This document shows positions 1-5,477 of a stretch of DNA of 10,213 nucleotides, piece after piece. Source of the stretch: an uncultured Caryophanales bacterium (GTDB taxonomy: Bacteria; Bacillota_I; Bacilli_A; RF39; UBA660); the NCBI GenBank assembly GCA_946414975.1, contig CAMKQS010000055.1:1-10213 (forward strand), given 5' to 3'. The notes below the pieces were generated by a model. The model saw only the letters and a list, made by a program, of their open reading frames with translations, searched no databases and was not told where the DNA came from. Numbering within the stretch: the first letter of the stretch is position 1; each line of letters begins with the position of its first letter. The position numbers and the translations under genes were made by a program.

Positions 1-2
1 TT

Positions 3-713
3 ATTCTTCTCTAATATATCTTTATTTCTATTAAGTTCATTAATAACCTTAACATCAGGATTCTCAATTGTAAAATACATAATAATTGTTATAAGACTAA
101 ACGCAGAATTTATAACAATAATTCCAGGATTAATTTCTCTTAAGGTTGCAACAATTATCATTACTAGTATTAAAACAAGTAATGGATAATTTTCTTTCTG
201 CTTAATCTTCTTATAGTTTTTAATTAAACATATTAAATCTATAATTATGCTTATAGCACCCATTACTAATAATGAATCAGCAGCTGGTCCATAGGAATAT
301 GTATATACATTATTACTAAAATAATAAATTGGAGCAATAAGTATAAAAGCAAATAAAACCATAAATGTAAAAAAACATATACCAACACATTCTTTTTTAT
401 GTTTTTGATAAAAACTTGTCCCCTTAAAAAAAGATATATAAATCATATAAAGAGTAAATATTATTAGCCATCCTAGAAGTCCTAATAAAAAAACTCTATT
501 AACAATTGCATTAATTACCACATATGAACTACGATGTGCGACAAAGAAACAACAACATACCTCTAATACCAAATTAAATATACTTATTAGTACCAAATAA
601 CTATACACTTTGTTTTCTACATTTCTAATTCTTGGTTTAGAAAAATAAACAATCGCAACAAGAATTAAGTACAATAAATTAGTTAAAATTATCGATAATC
701 CAATAATCATCAT
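3..713 (-). CDS. Membrane-sensor N-terminus of a probable sensor histidine kinase (partial, runs off the left edge)
   Basis: 237 codons are open from an ATG at 713 to the window edge with no stop. The translation is strongly hydrophobic, with about seven membrane segments near residues 3-24, 39-58, 67-93, 110-132, 144-164, 177-191 and 196-214. It then turns cytoplasmic with ENPDVKVINELNRNKDILEK. A multi-pass sensor followed by an ENPD...LN..KD..EK linker is, in my recollection, the layout of Bacillota sensor histidine kinases in which the linker leads into the phospho-acceptor helix (SHEIRTPL-type). The kinase core itself lies outside the window, so the assignment is inference. AAGGA lies 8 nt before the first ATG, and a second ATG follows at once (710), so the start could be one codon later. 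A near-consensus promoter sits directly upstream. Alternatives are another signalling output (GGDEF or phosphatase) behind the same sensor. I am sure of the gene and fairly sure of the sensor role. Confidence 0.72.
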   Translation of the reverse strand, partial: MMIIGLSIILTNLLYLILVAIVYFSKPRIRNVENKVYSYLVLISIFNLVLEVCCCFFVAHRSSYVVINAIVNRVFLLGLLGWLIIFTLYMIYISFFKGTSFYQKHKKECVGICFFTFMVLFAFILIAPIYYFSNNVYTYSYGPAADSLLVMGAISIIIDLICLIKNYKKIKQKENYPLLVLILVMIIVATLREINPGIIVINSAFSLITIIMYFTIENPDVKVINELNRNKDILEKN

Positions 714-732
714 ATCACCTATCCTTAATAAA

Positions 733-761
733 ATTATATCACGAATAAACTTGGATGTAAA
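733..761 (-). promoter_or_regulatory. SigA-type promoter of the sensor kinase gene
   Basis: On the minus strand TTTACA (756-761) and TATAAT (733-738) are separated by exactly 17 nt, with a TGA just before the -10 box giving an extended -10 (TGATATAAT). The -10 lies about 20 nt from the start codon, so the leader would be very short and the ribosome site must begin near the transcript end. It starts 11 bases after the preceding gene's terminator T-tract. Confidence 0.75.
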
Positions 762-771
762 TTTCATTAGT

Positions 772-805
772 TAAAAAAATTCAAGATTTATTAAATTCTT
801 GAATT
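772..805 (-). terminator. Rho-independent terminator of the acyl-CoA synthetase gene
   Basis: Read on the minus strand, AATTCAAGA (797-805) pairs with TCTTGAATT (778-786) around an 11-nt loop-side sequence, followed by a run of T (772-779). The stem begins inside the last codons of the upstream gene, so the stop codon lies in the hairpin loop. It should insulate the following sensor kinase gene, which has its own promoter. Confidence 0.75.
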
Positions 806-2638
806 TCTAGTTAGTTTTTTAACTTTATTTTCTTCCTCTTCTTTTAATTTCATAAAATCTATTTTACCAATCGATGTTTTTGGAAGCTCTTTGATTGCAA
901 CAATTTCTGTAGGAATTAGATATTCTGCTAACATCTCTTTACATAAATCTTTTAATTCTTGCAATATTTTTTCTTTCTTTTTCTCATCTTTTAATACAAC
1001 ATATAATTTAGGAAGTTCACCTTGTGAAAAGTTTTTATCTCTAACACCAATCACCGTACTTGCACATACATTTGGATGTTTCATTGCAACTTCAGTAATT
1101 TGAATTGGATAAACCTTAAATCCATCATGCCTTATAATTATATTTTTCATTCTATCAATTACATAAATGCATCCATCTTGATCAATATATCCAATATCTC
1201 CTGAATGAACCCAAATTTTACCATCATTATGTTTTTTTAACATATTTTTAGTTTCAAGATCATTATTATAATAACCTAACATAGTATTAGGCCCTGTTAT
1301 ACATACTTCACCTACTTCACCATATTTTAATTCTCTATTCATATCAGATGGATCAAATATTGCCATTACAGTATGTGAAAAGGGAATTCCAACAGAACCA
1401 ATTTTATTACACTCACTTTTAGAAGTTGCACATACAGCCGCACATACTTCAGTAAGCCCATATCCTTTAGCTATTTTATAATTACAATTATGCTCGTCAA
1501 AATATTTATTTATTTTAACCTCACTATTAACATCTAATTTATCTCCACCAACAATAGCAGAAAAAATAAAATTTAAATCTTCATTTTTTAAAATCTTGCT
1601 TAAAAGCAAAGAATCGTAATGCGTTGGAACACCAGTCATATGATTAGGACGATTCTTATGAAGTAGCTTATCAAATTCATTTGGATTAAATTGCGGAATA
1701 AGACTAACTTCCATACCACAGGCTAAAGGAAGATGCAATCCATTTCCGACTCCATAAGCAATAAATGGTGGCATAATGTTTAACCATTTGTGTTGACGTT
1801 GGAAATCAAAACCACAATTTTCACATTGGAAAGATGCAGCATTTATATTATCATTTGTAAGCATAACGCCTTTACTTCTACCCGTAGTACCTCCAGTATA
1901 TACAATTACTACTGGTTTATCTTTTTCATATTTAGCCTCTATATTATCATTAATATATCCTTTTCCCATTTCTAAAAATTCGGAAAAATCAATATAATCT
2001 TTAAATTTAGTTTCCCTTTTCTTAGAAAGCGAAGATAATGTATTTTTTAATTTAAAAGGATATTTCAAATAACTAGGCAGTGAATTACCAGGTGAGAATA
2101 ACACTATATCTTCAATATTTGTTTGTTTTTTTAAATTAACTAACTTATCAGCAACTACGTCTACTGCAAAAAACTTCTTTGAGCCTACTAAATTAACATA
2201 TTCAGCAATCTCTTCAGGACTTTTTCTAGGATCAATCATATTAGATACCGCACCTATTTTAGAAAGTGCATAAAATAAATATACTGTTTCAGGTAGCGTT
2301 GGCGCACTAATAGTAACAATATCTCCCTCTTTTACTCCCATACTAATAAGCGCAGCAGCAGTCTTATCTATATTCCTAAACATTTCATCATAAGATATCT
2401 TATTGCCAAAATAATTAAGCGCAGTACGATAAAAATACTTCTTATTATTATCATATATATATCTGTATATACTACATTTAGGCAAATCCTTAACAACTAA
2501 ATCCATTGGATAATATTTAAGCCATGGCCTATCAATACTTGGATAACCTGTTAATTTTCCATTAAAAATACTAGATTTTAAAACTTCAGGATTGTCAACA
2601 CAGCTATAAATGTTTAAATTCTTAATTTTTGAACTCAT
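791..2638 (-). CDS. AMP-forming acyl-CoA synthetase / acyl ligase family protein
   Basis: A 615-residue class I adenylate-forming enzyme, complete at about family length. Visible core motifs: the Ser/Thr/Gly-rich phosphate loop YTGGTTGRSKG (247-257); GYGLTE (392-397), which contacts the adenylate; HSGD (478-481), whose Asp binds the ribose; the hinge DRMKNIIIRHDGFKVYP (495-511); and the C-terminal catalytic Lys in LPKTSIGK (Lys592). All key residues are present, so the two-step reaction (acid plus ATP to acyl-AMP, then transfer to CoA or another thiol) should work. There is no transmembrane segment, so it should be cytosolic. The N-terminal GYPSIDRPWLKYY block fits the long-chain fatty-acyl ligase-like clade common in gut Bacillota, but the substrate cannot be read from sequence. 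No carrier-protein, thioesterase or synthase gene adjoins it, which argues against a carrier-loading role. GGAGGG lies just before the ATG, which fixes the start. It is monocistronic, with its own promoter and terminator. Confidence 0.93.
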   Translation of the reverse strand: MSSKIKNLNIYSCVDNPEVLKSSIFNGKLTGYPSIDRPWLKYYPMDLVVKDLPKCSIYRYIYDNNKKYFYRTALNYFGNKISYDEMFRNIDKTAAALISMGVKEGDIVTISAPTLPETVYLFYALSKIGAVSNMIDPRKSPEEIAEYVNLVGSKKFFAVDVVADKLVNLKKQTNIEDIVLFSPGNSLPSYLKYPFKLKNTLSSLSKKRETKFKDYIDFSEFLEMGKGYINDNIEAKYEKDKPVVIVYTGGTTGRSKGVMLTNDNINAASFQCENCGFDFQRQHKWLNIMPPFIAYGVGNGLHLPLACGMEVSLIPQFNPNEFDKLLHKNRPNHMTGVPTHYDSLLLSKILKNEDLNFIFSAIVGGDKLDVNSEVKINKYFDEHNCNYKIAKGYGLTEVCAAVCATSKSECNKIGSVGIPFSHTVMAIFDPSDMNRELKYGEVGEVCITGPNTMLGYYNNDLETKNMLKKHNDGKIWVHSGDIGYIDQDGCIYVIDRMKNIIIRHDGFKVYPIQITEVAMKHPNVCASTVIGVRDKNFSQGELPKLYVVLKDEKKKEKILQELKDLCKEMLAEYLIPTEIVAIKELPKTSIGKIDFMKLKEEEENKVKKLTRNSRI

Positions 2639-2672
2639 TTAGTCCCTCCAATCACTGTAACAAGATAACATT

Positions 2673-2702
2673 ATTTTATTACATTTATTTATTAAATGTC
2701 AA
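2673..2702 (-). promoter_or_regulatory. Promoter of the acyl-CoA synthetase gene
   Basis: TTGACA (2697-2702, minus strand) is a perfect -35 box. TAAAAT (2673-2678), with one mismatch, lies 18 nt downstream. A/T tracts just upstream could act as an UP element. The expected leader is about 25-30 nt and contains the GGAGGG ribosome site. Confidence 0.6.
2681..2699. promoter_or_regulatory. Inverted repeat in the acyl-CoA synthetase promoter (candidate operator)
   Basis: ACATTTA-TTTAT-TAAATGT is a perfect 7-bp inverted repeat with a 5-nt centre. It fills the spacer and overlaps the -35 box of the promoter. That position suits a dimeric repressor (TetR or MarR type) acting by occlusion. It matches neither the FapR nor the FadR operator sequence as I remember them. 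The region is AT-rich, so chance is possible. Confidence 0.35.
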
Positions 2703-2868
2703 CTGTTTTTCAAAATTTTAAAGCAAATTAAAAAAACTATATAATATATAGCATAAAACAAATAATATCACAAATAACCAATTTTAAAAAAAAGAAGAAT
2801 TTATTAATCCAATTATTAATATTATCAATATGTTTTCTTAATTACTATACTTTAAAGTATTATAAAAT
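2703..2868. other. AT-rich non-coding stretch with two palindromes
   Basis: I see no credible gene between the acyl-CoA synthetase promoter and the YjcZ-pair terminator. It contains CTATATA-A-TATATAG (2737-2751), followed on the minus strand by seven T, which looks like a weak all-AT hairpin terminator. It also contains the perfect 14-bp palindrome ATACTTTAAAGTAT (2847-2860). Both could be protein-binding sites or chance in AT-rich DNA. Confidence 0.3.
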
Positions 2869-2890
2869 AAAAAAAGAGTTAAACTCTTTT
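2869..2890 (-). terminator. Terminator of the YjcZ-like gene pair
   Basis: On the minus strand AAAAGAGTT and AACTCTTTT (2872-2890) form a symmetrical hairpin whose T side is extended to 2869. It starts within the stop codon of the 41-residue gene, a position typical of an intrinsic terminator. Confidence 0.65.
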
Positions 2891-3014
2891 AAAATAAACA
2901 AGAACCAAGTATAATTGCGAGTAAAATATATAGAACAATTATTATTATGTAACTATTGTTATTACATTTTTTTACTGGTTCACAGTTATTGTTTTGATGA
3001 TTATTGCAACACAT
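2889..3014 (-). CDS. YjcZ-like small hydrophobic protein (41 aa)
   Basis: This tiny gene was found by reading the region by eye. It has ATG at 3014, TAA at 2889-2891 and an ideal AAGGAGG site 6 nt before the start. The product has a hydrophilic N-terminal half rich in Asn and Cys (Cys2, 3, 11, 17) and a C-terminal membrane helix from about residue 22 to 41, reading IIIIVLYILLAIILGSC. The helix is the hallmark of the YjcZ/YhzE (SscA) mini-protein family, usually 25-50 residues long and annotated as sporulation proteins in Bacillus. The gene follows a shorter paralogue whose stop codon overlaps this gene's ribosome site, so the two are co-translated. The hydrophilic Cys/Asn-rich extension is unusual for the family and could bind metal or form cross-links. 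Membership rests on the helix and context; the role here is unknown. Confidence 0.72.
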   Translation of the reverse strand: MCCNNHQNNNCEPVKKCNNNSYIIIIVLYILLAIILGSCLF

Positions 3015-3025
3015 AATACACCTCC

Positions 3026-3109
3026 TTAAATATATGCTCCAAGTATAATAATTAATAAAATAAATAGTACTAAAACGATAGCTGCTGAAGATATTCCTTG
3101 ATTACACAT
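3026..3109 (-). CDS. YjcZ-family mini-protein (27 aa)
   Basis: ATG at 3109, TAA at 3026-3028, with GGAGGA about 5 nt upstream of the start. The product is MCNQGISS followed by one membrane helix, AAIVLVLFILLIIILGAYI. This closely matches the FALIVVLFILLIIVG core of YjcZ-family sporulation mini-proteins as I remember it. It is the first gene of a two-gene unit: its stop codon (TAA) runs into the AAGGAGG of the 41-residue paralogue. An upstream ATG at 3116 gives only four codons before a stop and is not the start. In Bacillus such proteins act in spore coat assembly and germination (SscA). No other spore gene is visible here, so a sporulation role cannot be claimed. Confidence 0.8.
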   Translation of the reverse strand: MCNQGISSAAIVLVLFILLIIILGAYI

Positions 3110-3131
3110 AAAACATTCCTCCTTTTTTTAT

Positions 3132-3165
3132 TTCATAGTATTTTATGAAAAATTTGTAAAAAAGT
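3132..3165 (-). promoter_or_regulatory. Promoter of the YjcZ-like pair, SigA-like or mother-cell sigma-like
   Basis: Two readings overlap. A SigA-like site has TTTACA (3155-3160) 17 nt before TATGAA (3132-3137), with a weak -10. A SigK-like site has AC (3164-3165) 16 nt before CATAAAATA (3139-3147), which fits the AC-N16-CATANNNTA pattern of mother-cell promoters. The second would suit a spore gene but is short and AT-rich, so it can arise by chance. The site is divergent from the foldase promoter, with the -35 boxes about 25 bp apart. Confidence 0.4.
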
Positions 3166-3186
3166 GCAGAATTTAAGTAAGAAATG

Positions 3187-3215
3187 TTGTCTTTTCAATT
3201 TTTTTTTGCTATCAT
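3187..3215 (+). promoter_or_regulatory. Extended -10 promoter of the foldase gene
   Basis: TTGTCT (3187-3192) and TATCAT (3210-3215) are spaced by 17 nt, with TGC before the -10 box forming an extended -10 element. The resulting leader is about 40 nt and carries two overlapping ribosome-site motifs, the better being AGGAG at 3251-3255, 8 nt before the ATG. Confidence 0.6.
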
Positions 3216-3263
3216 TAATTTATATGGTGCTTATTACATCGTATTAGGAGAGGAGATAGAATT

Positions 3264-4622
3264 ATGGCAAAGACTAGTAATAGTCAAAAGAAAACTACAA
3301 AGAGTGCCTCAAAAGGTACAAAGAAAACTACAGCTGCTAACACTAAAAAAGTCGCTCAAGCAAAAAAAGCTCCAGCTACTAAGAGTGTAACTAAAGCAAA
3401 TAATGAAAGCTTTGAAAAAGTAGAAGCAGTAAAAGTTGAAAAAGTTACTGATACTAAAAAAGTAACAAAATCTAGAAAGGATAATAACGGCTCAATTGTT
3501 TCTAAAGCTAAAAAATCTATTCAAGACAATTGGCAAAGAAGAAAAGAATTCGTAATATCAATAATAGTAATTGTTATATTGGTAATTATGATTGTATTAC
3601 TTGCTTTCTGTAAAAGAGTTCCAAAATTAAAGAACGGTGAAGAAGTTTTAGCTAGTGTTAAAGGTTTAAATGTTACAGCAGATAAGTTCTATACAAGCTT
3701 AAAAAACAGTTATGGTACAACTGACGTAATGAATCAAATTGATCAATTTATTGCAAATGATTATGTAAAGAAATTTACTGATGATGATAATAAATACATT
3801 GATCAAGTAGTAGATTATTATAAACAATATGCAGATTATTATGGAGTTAGTTTTGAAGATTTCCTAAGTCAATATGTAGGAATATCAGGAGTTACTTCAG
3901 AAAAAGAATTTAGAGCTTATGTAAAGAAAGATTACAAGAAAACTTTAGCTTTAAAGAAATACATTGGTTCAACTATTAGTGAAAAAGAATTAAAGAAAGA
4001 ATACGAAAGTAATTATAAAGAAAAATTAACTGTAAGACATATTCTTATAGAAATTAACGATGAAGTAAAAGAAGAAGATGCTAAAAAGCAAGCTGAAGAT
4101 TTAATTAAGCAATTAGACGAAGTAAAAGATAATGCAGATGAACTTGAAAAGAAATTCAAAGAATTAGCTTATGATAATTCAAATGATTCAGGAACATATG
4201 AAGATGGTGGTTTATTTAAGAATTTCACTAAAAATGGTGTTGATGAAGCATTCTATAATGCATCTAAAAAACTTAAAAAAGGTGAATATACTAAAGAACC
4301 AGTAAAGAGTCAATATGGATATCATGTAATATTAAAAGTTTCAAGTAAAACTGCAAAATACAAAGATGTTAAAGAGAAAATTAAAAAGGATTTAGCTGAG
4401 AAAAAATTAAATGAAGATGCTACATTACAAACAACAGCTTGGGATGAATTAAGAAAGAAATATAAATTAAAAATTAATGATTCTGATGTTAAGAAAAATT
4501 ATGAAAAAACTTTAAAAGACGCTACAAAGAAAGAAGACACAAAAGAAGAATCTAAAACTGAAGAAAGCAAAGAGGAAAATAAAGAAGAAAACTCATCAAG
4601 TGAAACAAAAGAAGCAGAATAA
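3264..4622 (+). CDS. Membrane-anchored parvulin-type peptidyl-prolyl isomerase (PrsA-like foldase)
   Basis: The 452-residue product has four parts. Residues 1-94 are a Lys/Ala/Thr-rich, strongly basic tail. Residues 95-116 are a single membrane helix. Residues 117-254 are a helical chaperone-like region. Residues 255-360 are a PPIC parvulin domain with VRHILI (257-262), an SGTYEDGGLF block (309-318) and the closing SQYGYHVILKV (349-359). A Lys/Glu-rich low-complexity tail (about 419-452) ends it. The positive N-terminus predicts that the foldase part lies outside the membrane, where it would help secreted or surface proteins fold. Classical PrsA is a lipoprotein of about 290 residues with a short signal peptide. 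Here Cys116 ends the helix (LLAFC), but Phe at -1 and the 94-residue tail before the helix argue against lipoprotein processing. The start is fixed by AGGAG 8 nt upstream. It is the only plus-strand gene and is monocistronic. I am confident of the isomerase fold, but whether it is the functional PrsA is inferred. Confidence 0.88.
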   Translation: MAKTSNSQKKTTKSASKGTKKTTAANTKKVAQAKKAPATKSVTKANNESFEKVEAVKVEKVTDTKKVTKSRKDNNGSIVSKAKKSIQDNWQRRKEFVISIIVIVILVIMIVLLAFCKRVPKLKNGEEVLASVKGLNVTADKFYTSLKNSYGTTDVMNQIDQFIANDYVKKFTDDDNKYIDQVVDYYKQYADYYGVSFEDFLSQYVGISGVTSEKEFRAYVKKDYKKTLALKKYIGSTISEKELKKEYESNYKEKLTVRHILIEINDEVKEEDAKKQAEDLIKQLDEVKDNADELEKKFKELAYDNSNDSGTYEDGGLFKNFTKNGVDEAFYNASKKLKKGEYTKEPVKSQYGYHVILKVSSKTAKYKDVKEKIKKDLAEKKLNEDATLQTTAWDELRKKYKLKINDSDVKKNYEKTLKDATKKEDTKEESKTEESKEENKEENSSSETKEAE

Positions 4623-4654
4623 AAAGAAGATTTTAAATTAAATCTTCTTTTTTT
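4621..4654. terminator. Bidirectional terminator shared by the foldase gene and recX
   Basis: AAAGAAGATTT (4623-4633) and AAATCTTCTTT (4640-4650) form an 11-bp stem with a 6-nt loop, followed by T on the plus strand (4648-4654) and by T on the minus strand (4625-4621). The foldase stop codon touches one side and the recX stop codon (4633-4635) lies in the hairpin, so the two convergent genes end on one element. Confidence 0.85.
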
Positions 4655-5400
4655 ATATCATCATATTTAAACCCTTTAGTATAAAGTTTATTTTTTATAA
4701 TTCTTTCTAATTCATATTCTGAATACTTTTTACTATATTTAAAATACAACTTATTATATTCTTTTATAAGCTTATTATATTCATCATTCGTATTCATTAA
4801 AGAATCAAGAGCAATAATAATATCATCATAAATATATCCTAAACTAATCATCTCATTAATTATTTTATTCTTTAAAATATAATTAGAATATTTATGATTA
4901 GAATTAATTCGTTTTTTTACTATATTGTTTAATCTTGATACTTCATCATAATCTTCCACTTTTTCTATCTCATCAAGCACTATATCAATTGATATATTAT
5001 TACTAATTAAATCCTCTTTTATTCTATTTATACTTAGTTTTGAAAAAAGCAACTTATCGTTAATATATGATCTTGCATATATCCTATCATTTAATACATG
5101 TGTATCTTTTAATTTTTTTATAATTATATCTTTATTATTAGTATCAATTTCATATTTATTTAAGTAATCAATTATTTCTTTTTCACATCTAACTTTTTTA
5201 GTTGCATATTTTACTGTATCATCATAAATATCGTAAAACTTCGTATCATCAGAAATATTTTTAAGTAGCTTATTATCAATATTCTTTTTATACAGTAAAT
5301 TATATTTAATAATAATATCATCATATGTAATTATATTAATAAAATCAGTAATTATTTCGTATTTTCCATTTTTTAATTTCTTTACTTTATTTATTTTCAT
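4633..5400 (-). CDS. recX: RecX-family regulatory protein
   Basis: The 255-residue product is all-helical, basic and rich in Ile, Lys, Asn and Asp. The RecX triple-helix repeats are recognisable. The first covers about 63-100, with TVKYATKKVRCEKEIIDYL matching the A...L..R..S..EL...L signature. The second covers 103-137, starting LNDRIYARSYI, the most conserved RecX block. Weaker repeats lie around 180-200 and 225-250. Length agrees with Bacillota RecX (about 260). RecX binds RecA filaments and modulates recombination and the SOS response in the cytoplasm. No recA is adjacent, as is usual in Bacillota. The frame stays open upstream to a TTG at 5412, but the GGAGG ribosome site (5404-5408) lies between that TTG and the ATG at 5400, so the ATG is the start. 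Divergence is high, so I rate family membership as likely rather than certain. Confidence 0.78.
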   Translation of the reverse strand: MKINKVKKLKNGKYEIITDFINIITYDDIIIKYNLLYKKNIDNKLLKNISDDTKFYDIYDDTVKYATKKVRCEKEIIDYLNKYEIDTNNKDIIIKKLKDTHVLNDRIYARSYINDKLLFSKLSINRIKEDLISNNISIDIVLDEIEKVEDYDEVSRLNNIVKKRINSNHKYSNYILKNKIINEMISLGYIYDDIIIALDSLMNTNDEYNKLIKEYNKLYFKYSKKYSEYELERIIKNKLYTKGFKYDDIKKEDLI

Positions 5401-5403
5401 AAT

Positions 5404-5408
5404 CCTCC
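5404..5408 (-). promoter_or_regulatory. Ribosome binding site that decides the recX start
   Basis: GGAGG sits 3 nt before the ATG at 5400. That spacing is short but workable. It rules out the TTG at 5412, because the site would then lie inside the coding sequence. Confidence 0.6.
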
Positions 5409-5422
5409 ACAATTCATTATAA

Positions 5423-5454
5423 ATAGTATTATACTATAATTTAAAAAAAAACAA
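5423..5454 (-). promoter_or_regulatory. Probable recX promoter with an overlapping palindrome
   Basis: A perfect TATAAT (5428-5433) sits in the 62-base gap before recX. The nearest -35-like box, TTGTTT (5449-5454), lies 15 nt away and is weak, and it falls in the T-tract of the preceding terminator. The -10 is centred in ATAGTAT-T-ATACTAT (5423-5437), a perfect 7-bp inverted repeat that could be a repressor site. It does not resemble the Bacillus LexA box (GAAC-N4-GTTC). Confidence 0.45.
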
Positions 5455-5477
5455 AAGATGGTCTAATTACCATCTTT
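5443..5477 (-). terminator. Terminator of the six-gene envelope operon
   Basis: On the minus strand AAAGATGGT (5469-5477) pairs with ACCATCTTT (5454-5462) around a 6-nt loop, followed by TG and nine T (5443-5451). The stop codon of the last operon gene (TAG at 5463-5465) lies in the loop. It is a strong intrinsic terminator. Confidence 0.88.

Noticed and set aside
891..1975. Short plus-strand open frames (about 60-70 codons) inside the acyl-CoA synthetase gene
   Set aside because: They are antisense to a well-conserved enzyme, lack ribosome sites and translate to low-complexity Ser/Phe/Ile-rich sequence.
791..2638. The synthetase as part of a peptide or polyketide biosynthetic cluster
   Set aside because: It is a stand-alone transcript with no carrier domain and no synthase, thioesterase or transporter genes nearby.
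3184..3390. Plus-strand 68-codon frame overlapping the start of the foldase gene
   Set aside because: It begins inside the promoter region, has no ribosome site and runs in the wrong frame of the foldase tail.
5401..5412. TTG start at 5412 for recX
   Set aside because: The GGAGG ribosome site would then lie inside the gene, and no site precedes the TTG; the ATG at 5400 fits.
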